Source of the DNA: CAYVVT01 sp964454335
GTDB lineage: Bacteria > Fidelibacterota > UBA8477 > JABMPR01
DNA: 64,000 nt
NCBI GenBank assembly: GCA_964454335.1
Contig: CAYVVT010000007.1
Span: forward strand, 1 to 64,000
Direction of reading: 5' to 3'
Shown here: piece after piece, positions 1-8,451 of the stretch
How the letters are laid out: each line of letters begins with the position of its first letter
Numbering within the stretch: the stretch's first letter is position 1
The notes under the pieces: generated by a model
Told to the model about the DNA's origin: nothing
The model's database searches: none
What the model saw: only the letters and a program-made list of their open reading frames with translations
Program-made: the position numbers and the translations under genes

Positions 1-491
1 AAAAAGAGAATGAGGTGGGAGGAAACGACATCGTCGTCCGGTCCGCCGAGTTCACTCCAATTGGTGTATGCGCCGGTGTAGATCTTGCCGATCTGCTCGA
101 TACTGAGCTGTCCGATGGGATTTTGCGGATTGACCACAACGGCGATCCCGTCCTTGGAGGTTACCACTTCCACTGGATTGATTGATTTCTCCTGGGCCAG
201 TGTGACTTCCTTGGACTTGATCGAGCGGGAAGCGATACAGACATCAGTGGTACCATTCAACAGAGCGGCGATACCGGTACCGGAACCACCACCGGTGACG
301 GAGATGTCCACGTCCGGATGAGTATCCATGTAAGCTTCGGCCCAGGTACTTGCCAGATGGACCATGGTATCAGAACCTTTCAGGGTGAGATAATTGACCT
401 CCACCTTGGCAGTCCCGTCGCCACCCCCGCATGAGACCAGAAACAGGCTTGCCAGTGTCAGGACCAGTGTCATTACAAAAAACTTCTTCAT
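1..491 (-). CDS. pstS: Phosphate ABC transporter substrate-binding lipoprotein PstS, partial
   Basis: Partial gene: the start codon is at 489-491 on the minus strand and the C-terminus lies beyond the window. The N-terminus is a lipoprotein signal peptide with the lipobox LVSC, followed by a Gly-rich stretch. The visible mature part has the phosphate-binding PstS pattern: a GSDT motif, then SVTGGGSGTG, and an ASR segment, all of which line the phosphate site in this family. It would capture phosphate outside the inner membrane for the PstCAB transporter, whose genes would be expected further left. An AAAGGAAGG ribosome binding site lies 6 nt before the ATG. It follows the porin gene and has its own Pho-box-like repeat at 552-568. 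A phosphate-binding protein without the transporter is possible, but the context favours PstS. Confidence 0.9.
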   Translation of the reverse strand, partial: MKKFFVMTLVLTLASLFLVSCGGGDGTAKVEVNYLTLKGSDTMVHLASTWAEAYMDTHPDVDISVTGGGSGTGIAALLNGTTDVCIASRSIKSKEVTLAQEKSINPVEVVTSKDGIAVVVNPQNPIGQLSIEQIGKIYTGAYTNWSELGGPDDDVVSSHLILF

Positions 492-551
492 TCAAAACCT
501 TCCTTTCAAATAAGCTTCTCTCGAATTACGCACGGCAATGTCGGATTCGAT

Positions 552-568
552 TGTTAGCGAGCTGTTGG
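552..568 (-). promoter_or_regulatory. Pho-box-like direct repeat upstream of pstS
   Basis: Read on the minus strand this is CCAACA-N5-CTAACA, two hexamers with an 11-bp period. That period matches PhoB boxes, in which 7-bp repeats are separated by 4 bp. It lies 61-77 bp upstream of the pstS start, in the short gap after the porin gene. One half-site deviates by one base from the two other copies in this window. Binding by PhoB is inferred from the repeat and the neighbouring phoB/phoR genes. Confidence 0.6.
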
Positions 569-575
569 TCAACAC

Positions 576-1514
576 TTAGAACTTGAACTGAAAATTCACA
601 TGATAGACCAAAGCGGCATCACCACCTTCAGGTGTTGTCATCCGGAGATTCGGTGCAATACTGAGACCCTTCTCTGCCATGTAATTCACCCCGGCAATGA
701 TATAGGTCTCCAGGTCATCAGCTGACTCAGTGTCAGCGTCATAGAGGTCGAGACGGCCAAATGCATTCAGCTTCTCACCCAGATCAAAACGTCCATAGAC
801 CGATATGAGACTGCTATTCACATCAACATCCTTACTGACCATCCGCATGTTGTACTCAGCTCCGGCAGTTAGCGGACCTGCAACCAGACCACCAAAGCCA
901 CCCACGATGATGGAAGAGCCTGTGGAATCAACGTCATAGTCGACGCCTTCATAACTCAGGACGCCACCGGCATTGAAGCCTTCCTTCAACTTTGAATCAC
1001 CCGTATGAAGTCGGATGGAGAGCTTCTTGTGCCCGTCGTTTTCCGCCTTCTTGTAGCCGCTACCATTGGTGAGCATAACGCTGGCGGCCAGCGCACCGAA
1101 TGAATTGGACCAGCCCACGCCCAGGTCTGCGGAACTTGAGAACTTCTTCCGGTCCATGGCGGTCTTGTCAATGAAGCGATATCCCCAGGTGCCTTCCTGG
1201 ACCTTGAACATGTTCATGCCCTGAAGACCGATGGTGACCTTGCCGAAATCGGTCTTCCAGTCCACCTTCGCGTTCTTCAGGTAAACGGTGTAGTACAAAC
1301 CCCCGTCTGAACCGACATCAGCCTGGAATTTGTAGGACACTGCATCGTTCACCTTGTTCGCATAGGTGAGATAGGCCCGCTGAATCACAAATTCATTGTT
1401 GTCAGCGTCTTCAAAAGCATAGTGCATGAAGGTCACACCACTGACTTTTGCACCGTCGGCAAATGCGGGGATCGATGCCAGGATCGAGATTAACAGGATG
1501 AATAGTCTACTCAT
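576..1514 (-). CDS. OprP/OprO-like phosphate-selective porin
   Basis: Encodes 312 residues with a cleavable signal peptide (cleavage probably after IPAFA) and a mature chain of alternating short polar/hydrophobic beta strands ending in Phe, the usual outer-membrane barrel C-terminus. The pattern fits the phosphate-selective porin O/P family, although it is shorter than Pseudomonas OprP (about 430 residues). It probably lets phosphate or other anions through the outer membrane. It sits between phoBR and pstS with the same orientation and has a perfect Pho-box-like repeat 72-88 bp upstream of its ATG, which supports a phosphate-starvation role. A GGAGGA ribosome binding site precedes the start. 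Substrate selectivity is inferred from family and context only. Confidence 0.75.
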   Translation of the reverse strand: MSRLFILLISILASIPAFADGAKVSGVTFMHYAFEDADNNEFVIQRAYLTYANKVNDAVSYKFQADVGSDGGLYYTVYLKNAKVDWKTDFGKVTIGLQGMNMFKVQEGTWGYRFIDKTAMDRKKFSSSADLGVGWSNSFGALAASVMLTNGSGYKKAENDGHKKLSIRLHTGDSKLKEGFNAGGVLSYEGVDYDVDSTGSSIIVGGFGGLVAGPLTAGAEYNMRMVSKDVDVNSSLISVYGRFDLGEKLNAFGRLDLYDADTESADDLETYIIAGVNYMAEKGLSIAPNLRMTTPEGGDAALVYHVNFQFKF

Positions 1515-1585
1515 TTATTCCTCCGAGATAGCAGGATTGGCGTTTTTTAATTCTGAATGATTCATGGAACACCTTATGGATCATT

Positions 1586-1602
1586 TGTTAGTGTTGTGTT
1601 AG
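1586..1602 (-). promoter_or_regulatory. Pho-box-like direct repeat upstream of the porin gene
   Basis: Perfect direct repeat TGTTAG-N5-TGTTAG on the plus strand (CTAACA-N5-CTAACA in gene orientation), 11-bp period, 72-88 bp before the porin start. It is the best of three matching elements, each placed before a gene of this phosphate cluster. I could not place a confident -10 box. Confidence 0.65.
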
Positions 1603-1703
1603 GTGGGAGATTGGATCCGGTGATTTTTCAATATCCTGGATATACAAGATCCATTTGCAGACCAGTGGAAAACAGGCGTGGAAATTTCAAGTGGTATGTC
1701 GGA

Positions 1704-3470
1704 TCAGGTCAGGAATATCAGACTGAATTTACTACCCGTACCAGGTCTACTGTCCACCCGGATCTCGGCAGCATGGATAGCGGCGATATGCTTTACGATG
1801 GCGAGGCCCAATCCGGTGCCCCCCATGCCACGGCTGCGCCCCTTGTCGATGCGATAAAAACGTTCGAATATCCGGTCAAGATGCTCTTCGGCAATGCCGG
1901 GACCACTGTCCCGAACAGAGAGCGTCACTCGTGATTTTTTCTTCTCGGCAGTGAGATTGACGGTTGATCCTGCCTCGCTGAACTTGAGGGCATTATCCAA
2001 CAGGTTGTCCAGCGCTCGCTCAAGCAGATGGGCATTCATACTGACCTGAAGATCATCTGATGCCTCCAGTACGAGATTCACCTTATGCTGCTCAGCGATG
2101 GGCTTGAAATTGCGCTCAACCTTTTCCAGGAGCGGTTTAAGTGGAAGGATCTCCAGCTCAACCGTCTTTGCACTGCCTTCCTCTTCGATCCGCGATAATT
2201 CCAGGAGGTCATTGATGATGGCGTTCAGGCGATCGACATGACGATTGATGATATCCAGGAACCGACGATTCTGATCATCCTGGTTATTCTCGTCGGCCTG
2301 CATGGTTTCCACAAAGCCTTTGATTGACGTGATCGGGGTCTTCAGCTCATGGGACACATTGGCGACAAACTCCTGTCGGATATTTTCCAGATGCCGGGTA
2401 CGGGTGATGTCGTCGATCACCAGCACGATGCCCCTGACCTCGCCATCATCCCAGTACATCCGCCGACCCGCCAGGCGCAGGTAGCTGACAGGATCCTGGT
2501 GAACGGTAATGTCAGCCGACATGGATTTCTTCCGGTCCTTGACCTTTTCAAGGAAATCCAGCAGCTCAGAGTAGCGCAGGACCTCCTGTGCAGTGAAACC
2601 TTTGTATTCCTTCTTCTTGATATCCAGCATGCGTCGTGCAGCCTTGTTCATGCTGATGATCTGGTCATCAACGCTGATGGCTATAACGCCTTCCTCCATA
2701 CTGGAAAGTACGGCCCGCGTCTCATCACGCTGTACAGTGAGATCCCGCAGTCGCGCATCCAACTGCTCGGCCATGGTATTCATCGAGATCGAGAGCGAAT
2801 TGATCTCAGCGATGTTGAACTCCGGCAATCGCAGATCAAGCTCTCCACCAGTGAAACGCTGTGCGCCGCCCTGGATCGTCTGTATCGGTTTCAGGATGCG
2901 CAGGCTGAACATGTAGCTCAGAAATACAGCCAGCAGCATGACAACGATACTGCCCCAGAAGATCCGGTTCTTGACGCGTGAAAGCGCTTGGGCCAGATCG
3001 GTTGTTGGTACGGCTGCCCTGAGAACAGCGGATTCGCCCTGAAATTCTATGGGTACTGCCAGATAGAGGAGTTCCTCTTCAAGTGTGTAGCTGTAGCGCA
3101 ATGAAGAAGCCTGGCCCTCCTGCAGAGCACCAATGAACTCAGGCCGATCCGCATGATTGTCCATTCTCGCTGGATCCTCATGGGTATCGATAAGTACTTT
3201 CCCGCTCCTCTCGATGAGGGTAATGCGCGTATTGAGCTCAATTGAAAGAACCTCGCTCAGCGACTGAAGATCCGCGCTGCTGTCAGCTTCGGTAGCGGTA
3301 AATATCTGTGACACCAGGTAAGCTCGGGCGTAGAGGTCTTCCACCTTCGCTTCCACATAGAAGGCGTCAAAACTGCGCGTCACGTAGGTGATCAGCAGGA
3401 TCACTGTAACCAGGATCACGATGATGTAATAGGGGAACTGGTAAAGCAACAGTTTGCGGGCACGGGCCAT
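1704..3470 (-). CDS. phoR: Phosphate-regulon sensor histidine kinase PhoR
   Basis: 588-residue membrane sensor kinase. Order of parts: first transmembrane helix near residues 10-29, an extracytoplasmic sensor region to about residue 170, second transmembrane helix near 172-192, HAMP linker, PAS domain around 255-365, HisKA dimerisation domain with the phospho-accepting His in NVSHELKTP, and an HATPase domain with the N box (DNLLDNALKFSE), DSGPGIA and GTGLGLAIVKH. It would phosphorylate the response regulator encoded 2 nt upstream. The layout with HAMP and PAS is the PhoR/WalK type. The pairing with phoB, the phosphate porin and pstS makes PhoR the best name. Its stop codon lies 189 nt before the porin start. 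Confidence 0.88.
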   Translation of the reverse strand: MARARKLLLYQFPYYIIVILVTVILLITYVTRSFDAFYVEAKVEDLYARAYLVSQIFTATEADSSADLQSLSEVLSIELNTRITLIERSGKVLIDTHEDPARMDNHADRPEFIGALQEGQASSLRYSYTLEEELLYLAVPIEFQGESAVLRAAVPTTDLAQALSRVKNRIFWGSIVVMLLAVFLSYMFSLRILKPIQTIQGGAQRFTGGELDLRLPEFNIAEINSLSISMNTMAEQLDARLRDLTVQRDETRAVLSSMEEGVIAISVDDQIISMNKAARRMLDIKKKEYKGFTAQEVLRYSELLDFLEKVKDRKKSMSADITVHQDPVSYLRLAGRRMYWDDGEVRGIVLVIDDITRTRHLENIRQEFVANVSHELKTPITSIKGFVETMQADENNQDDQNRRFLDIINRHVDRLNAIINDLLELSRIEEEGSAKTVELEILPLKPLLEKVERNFKPIAEQHKVNLVLEASDDLQVSMNAHLLERALDNLLDNALKFSEAGSTVNLTAEKKKSRVTLSVRDSGPGIAEEHLDRIFERFYRIDKGRSRGMGGTGLGLAIVKHIAAIHAAEIRVDSRPGTGSKFSLIFLT

Positions 3471-3472
3471 AG

Positions 3473-4177
3473 CTATTCTTCGTCCTCGGGTACAAAGCGA
3501 TAGCCTACACCACGAACGGTCTGGATCTGCTGACCGCTGGATCCCAGTTTCTTGCGCAAACCAACGATCTGGAAGTCAACTGAACGATCGGTGACCGGAT
3601 AGTTGTCTCCACGAATAGCTTCAATGATCTGACTACGGGTAAAAACCCAATTCGGATTCGACACGATGAAATACAGGATGCGGAATTCAGTATGTGTCAG
3701 GTCAACAATCTCCCCGGCGACGCGTACTTCATGACGGCCTTCGTGGATATAGAGATCGCCGGTTTCAATGACCCCGCCCAGACTGCCACCGCCTGCCTGT
3801 CTTCTCAGGGCAGCTTTGATCCGTGCCACCAGGACAGTGGGACTGAATGGTTTGGTCACATAATCATCAGCGCCGATCTCAAGACCACGCACAATGTCAG
3901 CTTCCTCCCCTTTCGCCGTAAGCATCAGAATACGGATATCCTCCGTGCGGCTATCGTTCTTCAGGATGCGACAGATATCCAGCCCATCGATCCCCGGCAG
4001 CATGAGGTCCAGCACGATGAGTGCGGGTTTCTCGTCCCGGGCCATCTTCAATGCTGTTTCGCCATCATTTGCCAGAATGGTCTCAAAACCAGCTTTTCCC
4101 AGGTTGAATGACACCAGTTCAAGGATGTCTTCTTCGTCGTCGACGACGAGAATTCGGGTATCTGTAGCACCTAACAT
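3473..4177 (-). CDS. phoB: Phosphate-regulon response regulator PhoB (OmpR family)
   Basis: 234 residues, the usual OmpR/PhoB length. The receiver domain (about 1-125) shows the acidic pair VVDDEED, the phospho-acceptor Asp57 in LIVLDLMLPG and the conserved Lys in MLTAKGEE. The C-terminal winged-helix DNA-binding domain (about 140-230) contains LTHTEFRIL and ends with VRGVGYRF. It is predicted to bind the 11-bp-period repeats found upstream of itself, the porin gene and pstS. The gene ends 2 nt before phoR, so the two are co-transcribed. A repeat 22-38 bp before its own ATG suggests autoregulation. Confidence 0.9.
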   Translation of the reverse strand: MLGATDTRILVVDDEEDILELVSFNLGKAGFETILANDGETALKMARDEKPALIVLDLMLPGIDGLDICRILKNDSRTEDIRILMLTAKGEEADIVRGLEIGADDYVTKPFSPTVLVARIKAALRRQAGGGSLGGVIETGDLYIHEGRHEVRVAGEIVDLTHTEFRILYFIVSNPNWVFTRSQIIEAIRGDNYPVTDRSVDFQIVGLRKKLGSSGQQIQTVRGVGYRFVPEDEE

Positions 4178-4198
4178 ACGTGAAATATCAACACCCTT

Positions 4199-4215
4199 TG
4201 TTAGTGTTTCATTAG
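4199..4215 (-). promoter_or_regulatory. Pho-box-like direct repeat upstream of phoB
   Basis: In gene orientation CTAATG-N5-CTAACA, 11-bp period, 22-38 bp before the phoB ATG. It matches the two other elements at 1586-1602 and 552-568. The closeness to the start codon means the transcript leader would be very short if this box overlaps the -35 region. Confidence 0.6.
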
Positions 4216-4259
4216 GATCCAGTTTGTGAACATCCAGGAGCGCAGATAGACTTCATTTT

Positions 4260-6455
4260 CTATTTCACAGCGATCCTGCCAGGATCATCACCGCGAAATT
4301 CTCCGATCATCCACGTATCAAGATCCATGGCCTTGCACTCAGCCTGAAAGACACTGGCCGCCTGTGGGGGCAGTGCCAGCAATAGTCCTCCTGATGTCTG
4401 GGCATCGTTCAAGATCAGTTTCGTATGTGGTGAAATCCCGTCACCAAAATCCACATATTCTTCAGTAAATGCCTGGTTGTCAAGTGTGCCACCAGGGATC
4501 ATTTCCAGGTCCAGAAAGTCATCGAGTCCATGCAGGAACGGGACCTGGTCGCTGTACAGGACGGCTCCGACCTCACTGTCCCGGATCATTTCCAGAAGAT
4601 GGCCCAGAAGACCAAATCCGGTCACATCTGTACAGGCATGAACGGAAGTCGTGTCCATATTGACTGCGGCTGTGTCATTCAGTGTCGCCATCTGTGAGAC
4701 CAGGATATCACGTTGCTCTTCAGTCAACAGGCGGCGTTTCAAAGCGGTTGCCAGGATCCCGGTCCCAAGTGGCTTGGTGAGGATCAATTGATCACCTGCC
4801 CGGGCGCCACGATTCCTGATGATCCTGTTTGGATGGACCTCACCTGTGACCACCAGACCGAATTTGGGTTCCGTGTCATCCACGGTGTGGCCTCCTACGA
4901 TGGGAATTCCTGCTTCTGCAGCCTTATCGGCCGCGCCTTTGAGAATGGTTTCCAGAACGGACACCGGCAGCCGGCTGGAGGGAAAGCCTACCACGTTCAG
5001 GGCAAACAGCGGTTGGGCGCCCATGGCATAGATATCACTGAGGGAATTGGCCGCTGCGATAGCGCCGAATGTGTAGGGATCATCAACGATTGGAGTAAAG
5101 AAATCGACGGTCTGAACGATCGCTCGCTCACCCGATAATCGATAAACAGCTGCATCGTCAGAATGTCTGAGTCCCACCAGTACTTTCTCATCATCGATCT
5201 CCGGCATCTTGGCCAGGACCTGCTCCAGCACCTGGGGACGCAACTTGCAGGCACAACCCAGACCGTGGGTGAAATGTGTCAGTTTGAAATCGCCTTCCCC
5301 GACGGTCTGTTCAGCCGGCTCATTTCCAACGGCAAGCTGGTTGACCACCCGGATGATATCATCTGCGGCAGTGTCCACTTCGGATTCCGTGGTGAAGCGT
5401 CCTACTGAGAACCGGATGGTTCCCATGGCGTATTCCACTGGAACTTCCATGGCTTGCAGCACGGACGAGATTTCGACGTGTTCCGCATGACACGCAGCAC
5501 CCGCCGAGGCCATGACATTCTCCAGCTCGTCCAGAAGCGTATTGGCTTCCAGGCCTTTGAAACTGATACTCAATGTATTGGGTAGACGATTCTCCAGGTG
5601 ACCATTCACCTTTGTCCCTGTGAGTTCAGCAAGCTTTGTTTCCAGTCGATCCCGAAGCTTCAGGGAGTGTTCAATGGATCGTTTCTCTTCAGCTTGGACC
5701 AGTTCTGCGGCTGCACCAAGGCCGACGATCTCCAGGACATTCTCGGTACCTGCTCTCAGATCCCGTTCGTGATTGGCCCCGTGGATCAGTTTTTCCAGCG
5801 TTACACCTCGCCGGATATACAGGATGCCGATACCCTTGGGACCATAAAATTTATGGGAGGCCAGGCTAAGCAGGTCGACACCCAGTTCATCCACATGCAC
5901 TGGGATCTTGCCAACACTTTGTGCGCAATCCGTATGAAAGAGGATCCCCTTTTCCTTCGTGATGGCGGCCATCTCCGCGATGGGTTGTATGGTGCCTACC
6001 TCGTTGTTTGCGTGCATGATACTCACCAGGATGGTCTCAGGTCGGATGGCGTTTCGCAGGTCCTCGGGATCTACCGATCCATGCTCATCCACCGGTAAAA
6101 CGGTGATATTGGCTCCCTGACCCTCCAGATAGTTGCAGACCTCGCTGACACTGGGATGCTCGACACCTGAGGTGATGATGTGCCGTGTACCTGGTCCGCT
6201 GGCACCATACACGCCTTTCAAGGCATAGTTGTTGGATTCAGACCCACCTGATGTAAAGACGATCTCGTCCGTCTCACAATGCAGCATGTCTGCGACCTGG
6301 CGACGAGCTTTCTCCACGGCCTGTCTCGTCTCCAGACCATACACATGGCTGCTGGAAGGATTTCCAAAATGATCCGCGAGATAAGGCTGCATGGCAGCAG
6401 CTACCCGTGGATCAATGGGGCTGGTAGCGTTATAATCGAGATAGATGAGATCCAT
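4260..6455 (-). CDS. selD: Selenocysteine lyase/cysteine desulfurase-like domain fused to selenophosphate synthetase (NifS-SelD)
   Basis: 731 residues in one uninterrupted frame. Residues 1-380 are a NifS-type PLP enzyme: LDYNATSP at the start, PLP-binding Lys202 in SHKFYGPKG, and active Cys322 in GAACHAEH. As I recall, the GAACH context is closer to mammalian selenocysteine lyase (GAACHSDH) than to IscS (SGSACTS). Residues 390-731 are selenide, water dikinase: catalytic Cys401 and Lys404 in GLGCACK, then DDAAVY, the VQTVDFFTP segment, a GGHTVDD segment and a Gly-rich C-terminus. The fused enzyme could release selenium from selenocysteine or Cys persulfide-type carriers and pass it directly to SelD, which makes selenophosphate from selenide and ATP for Sec-tRNA or selenouridine. 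Here SelD uses Cys, not Sec. It stands alone between phoB and yceI; a terminator sits just upstream. Confidence 0.92.
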   Translation of the reverse strand: MDLIYLDYNATSPIDPRVAAAMQPYLADHFGNPSSSHVYGLETRQAVEKARRQVADMLHCETDEIVFTSGGSESNNYALKGVYGASGPGTRHIITSGVEHPSVSEVCNYLEGQGANITVLPVDEHGSVDPEDLRNAIRPETILVSIMHANNEVGTIQPIAEMAAITKEKGILFHTDCAQSVGKIPVHVDELGVDLLSLASHKFYGPKGIGILYIRRGVTLEKLIHGANHERDLRAGTENVLEIVGLGAAAELVQAEEKRSIEHSLKLRDRLETKLAELTGTKVNGHLENRLPNTLSISFKGLEANTLLDELENVMASAGAACHAEHVEISSVLQAMEVPVEYAMGTIRFSVGRFTTESEVDTAADDIIRVVNQLAVGNEPAEQTVGEGDFKLTHFTHGLGCACKLRPQVLEQVLAKMPEIDDEKVLVGLRHSDDAAVYRLSGERAIVQTVDFFTPIVDDPYTFGAIAAANSLSDIYAMGAQPLFALNVVGFPSSRLPVSVLETILKGAADKAAEAGIPIVGGHTVDDTEPKFGLVVTGEVHPNRIIRNRGARAGDQLILTKPLGTGILATALKRRLLTEEQRDILVSQMATLNDTAAVNMDTTSVHACTDVTGFGLLGHLLEMIRDSEVGAVLYSDQVPFLHGLDDFLDLEMIPGGTLDNQAFTEEYVDFGDGISPHTKLILNDAQTSGGLLLALPPQAASVFQAECKAMDLDTWMIGEFRGDDPGRIAVK

Positions 6456-6472
6456 TATTAACCTTGTGTAAA

Positions 6473-6498
6473 ATAAAAAAACCCGGTTTCAGACCGGG
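6473..6498 (-). terminator. Rho-independent terminator after the yceI gene
   Basis: 6-bp stem CCCGGT/ACCGGG (6482-6487 with 6493-6498), loop TTCAG, followed on the minus strand by a run of T residues (A run at 6475-6481 on the plus strand). It separates the MarR-SDR-YceI operon from the downstream NifS-SelD gene. Confidence 0.8.
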
Positions 6499-6571
6499 CT
6501 AATTTAGAGCTTCCCCAAAGAAATGCACGCTGCAACATAGCTGTTAGCTGTCAGGTCGTCACTGCAATGGT

Positions 6572-7186
6572 TCAATCGCTGTGGTCGAGCGTACGGGTCA
6601 TCAGCTCAAAGCGGATTTCAAAGGCATCATCTATGGCTCGATTCCCGATCTCCGGGAAAAAGGTGCTTGATTTATACCTGATGTCATAAAGGGTTCGATC
6701 CACAGAGGCCTCACCGCGGGCGCTCACTGCTGCCTGACCCCGAACGATCCAGACCGAGAACTCCAGCGGATGGCTGATACCCTTGATCTCCAGGTCTCCA
6801 CTGATGGTGTACATCTGGCCTTTGCCCTCATTGGCGATGAAGGTCGCTTCCAGTACAGTGAACCGCGAGCTCCCATATCTATCCACAGCAAAGAAATCAT
6901 CATTCTTGAGATGACGTTCAAGTTTGGCATTCATCTCAGGATCCTTGATATCCGTTACCCGGATACTGGTCATGTCGATGAGAAAGTTACCGGATACGAG
7001 CCGATCCCCTGCAAAGGTGATCGTACCGGATCTGAGTTGGATGGTACCGCTATGCTCTCCACTGAACTTCTTACCCATCCAGAATACCTGGCTTTGTTCC
7101 ACATCCAGTTCAAGGGTTTGAGCTATCCCTGATCCCGCCAGGAGGAGGGAAGTCAGCATACAGACGAGGTTGGTCTTGCTTACCAT
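6572..7186 (-). CDS. YceI-family periplasmic lipid-binding-like protein
   Basis: 204 residues with a signal peptide (hydrophobic stretch MLTSLLLAGSGIA, cleavage before QTLEL). The mature part fits the YceI lipocalin-like fold: an opening LDVEQSQVFWMGKK strand (the family usually has W.....S.v.w...), the central DMTSIRVTD segment, and SGDLEIKGISHPLEF, which matches the family's G-L-T-hydrophobic-G-V-T/S-H/K-P-hydrophobic motif. YceI proteins bind isoprenoid lipids or amphiphiles in the periplasm. The start overlaps the upstream SDR gene by 7 nt, so it is the last gene of a MarR-SDR-YceI operon and ends at the terminator at 6473-6498. The ligand is unknown. Confidence 0.85.
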   Translation of the reverse strand: MVSKTNLVCMLTSLLLAGSGIAQTLELDVEQSQVFWMGKKFSGEHSGTIQLRSGTITFAGDRLVSGNFLIDMTSIRVTDIKDPEMNAKLERHLKNDDFFAVDRYGSSRFTVLEATFIANEGKGQMYTISGDLEIKGISHPLEFSVWIVRGQAAVSARGEASVDRTLYDIRYKSSTFFPEIGNRAIDDAFEIRFELMTRTLDHSD

Positions 7187-7908
7187 GGGATCACCTGATC
7201 ATCCCTGAAGTTCATCCCATTTGGACCATCATCGTCCAATGTGGCCAGACGCACGGGTCCGTAGGCCCCTTGCTCGAGACTGCGGTTGGCATCCGGTCCG
7301 CCCATGTCGGTACGCACCCAGCCCGGGCAGACGCTGTTCACCAGTATATTCTCACCCTGGACCTCGGCTGCCAACAGACGGGTGATCATATTGAGTGCCA
7401 CCTTGGAGATCCTGTAAGCCGGAAAGCCCGGACCCCACTCCCCCATATTGCCCATTCCGGATGAAATATTCACAATGCGGCCATAAGAGCGATTGCGCAT
7501 AAGCGGGATGAGCGCCAGGGCCAATTGGAGAGGTCCCATTGTGTTGATCTCAAATGTTTCCCTGATCCGGTCCGGATCCGTTTCCAGTATTCCTGAGGGA
7601 ACCGGCGGCTGCACCCGTTCCCCTTCAAGCAGGACTCCCGCATTGTTCACGAGAACGTCAACACCGCCATGCTCATTCAATAGAAGCTCACTCAACGATT
7701 GGATATCAACATGGCTGGTGACGTCAAGTCGCTGATATTGGACATCGAGTCCCTCACCTTCCAGGATCCTCGCTGCTTTCTCGCCAGCCTGAACATTCCT
7801 GCTGGTAAGGATCACTTTATAACCACGTTGACCCAACTGCCTGGAGATCTCAAAACCTAAACCCCGGTTCGCACCGGTGATCACGGCAATTCTTCCATTC
7901 ACACTCAT
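7180..7908 (-). CDS. Short-chain dehydrogenase/reductase (SDR)
   Basis: 242 residues, classical SDR. The NAD(P)-binding motif TGANRGLG is at about residues 11-18, NNAGV follows near residue 88, the Ser of the catalytic triad is in VNISSGMGNMG, and Tyr/Lys appear as YRISK. The Arg-rich TSRN after strand 2 suggests NADPH preference. The sequence type (NAG with PSGILETD and MGPLQL) resembles plant-like carbonyl reductases of the SDR family. The substrate is not known. It overlaps the MarR gene by 4 nt (ATGA) and the YceI gene by 7 nt, so translation is coupled. Confidence 0.87.
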   Translation of the reverse strand: MSVNGRIAVITGANRGLGFEISRQLGQRGYKVILTSRNVQAGEKAARILEGEGLDVQYQRLDVTSHVDIQSLSELLLNEHGGVDVLVNNAGVLLEGERVQPPVPSGILETDPDRIRETFEINTMGPLQLALALIPLMRNRSYGRIVNISSGMGNMGEWGPGFPAYRISKVALNMITRLLAAEVQGENILVNSVCPGWVRTDMGGPDANRSLEQGAYGPVRLATLDDDGPNGMNFRDDQVIPW

Positions 7909-8375
7909 CGTTCGTCCCCACTATTCAAACCGCAGCGTGTACCTAGTTTTTTGCACAATGTCCCCAGTTGGTTGATCTCGGCACTGTCCAAACACTCGAA
8001 GGCGTTCATCAGTTCGCTGAGGTGAGCCCGGAAAACATCACTGATCAGCTTCCTGCCTGCCGGGGTCAGATGGACCAGATGCGCCCTTTTGTCATTGGGA
8101 TCCACCTCCCGCTGCACCAGACCATCGCGCTCAAGATTATTGACCACCATGGTGATGTTCCCACCGCTGACCAGATGCTTCTCTGCCAGGGACTTCTGCT
8201 GCTGCGGGCCCAGATGAAGGAGTATCTCCATTAAACCGAACTGGGTTTCAGTAAGCCCGGCATCCTCAAAGGATGACTTGATCTGGAACGCCACTGAATG
8301 GATCGACCGGGCCATTTTGATCCAGGTATCCAGGACCTGTTCTTCCTGTGGCGAGCCTGTGTAGTGTGTTCCCAT
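7905..8375 (-). CDS. MarR-family transcriptional regulator
   Basis: 156 residues. The winged-helix part runs from about residue 40 to 110, with LTETQFGLMEILLHLG, the recognition-helix region VSGGNITMVVNNLERDGLVQR (split here by its wing) and DPNDKRAHLVHLTPAGRKL, all standard MarR features. It heads the operon with the SDR and YceI genes and is divergent from the pirin gene, with a 76-bp control region that has a repeated TTTAATGT motif. It probably represses its own operon and perhaps the pirin gene in response to a small molecule. The inducer cannot be read from the sequence. Confidence 0.88.
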   Translation of the reverse strand: MGTHYTGSPQEEQVLDTWIKMARSIHSVAFQIKSSFEDAGLTETQFGLMEILLHLGPQQQKSLAEKHLVSGGNITMVVNNLERDGLVQREVDPNDKRAHLVHLTPAGRKLISDVFRAHLSELMNAFECLDSAEINQLGTLCKKLGTRCGLNSGDER

Positions 8376-8385
8376 GATGAATTTA

Positions 8386-8412
8386 TTTTAATGTTGAATT
8401 ATTTAATGTCAA
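8386..8412. promoter_or_regulatory. Candidate MarR operator between marR and the pirin gene
   Basis: Two copies of a 12-mer with 15-bp spacing, TTTTAATGTTGA (8386-8397) and ATTTAATGTCAA (8401-8412), sharing TTTAATGT; the TTGA and TCAA ends also form an imperfect inverted repeat (8394-8412). They lie in the A/T-rich divergent region. Operator function is inferred from position. Confidence 0.4.
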
Positions 8413-8451
8413 ACTATTTATTTGGCGGTGCACAAATTACAGGAGAACAAT

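Noticed and set aside
2349..2981. 210-residue plus-strand open frame
   Set aside because: Antisense shadow of phoR; its composition is that of reversed coding sequence and the phoR motifs are all present.
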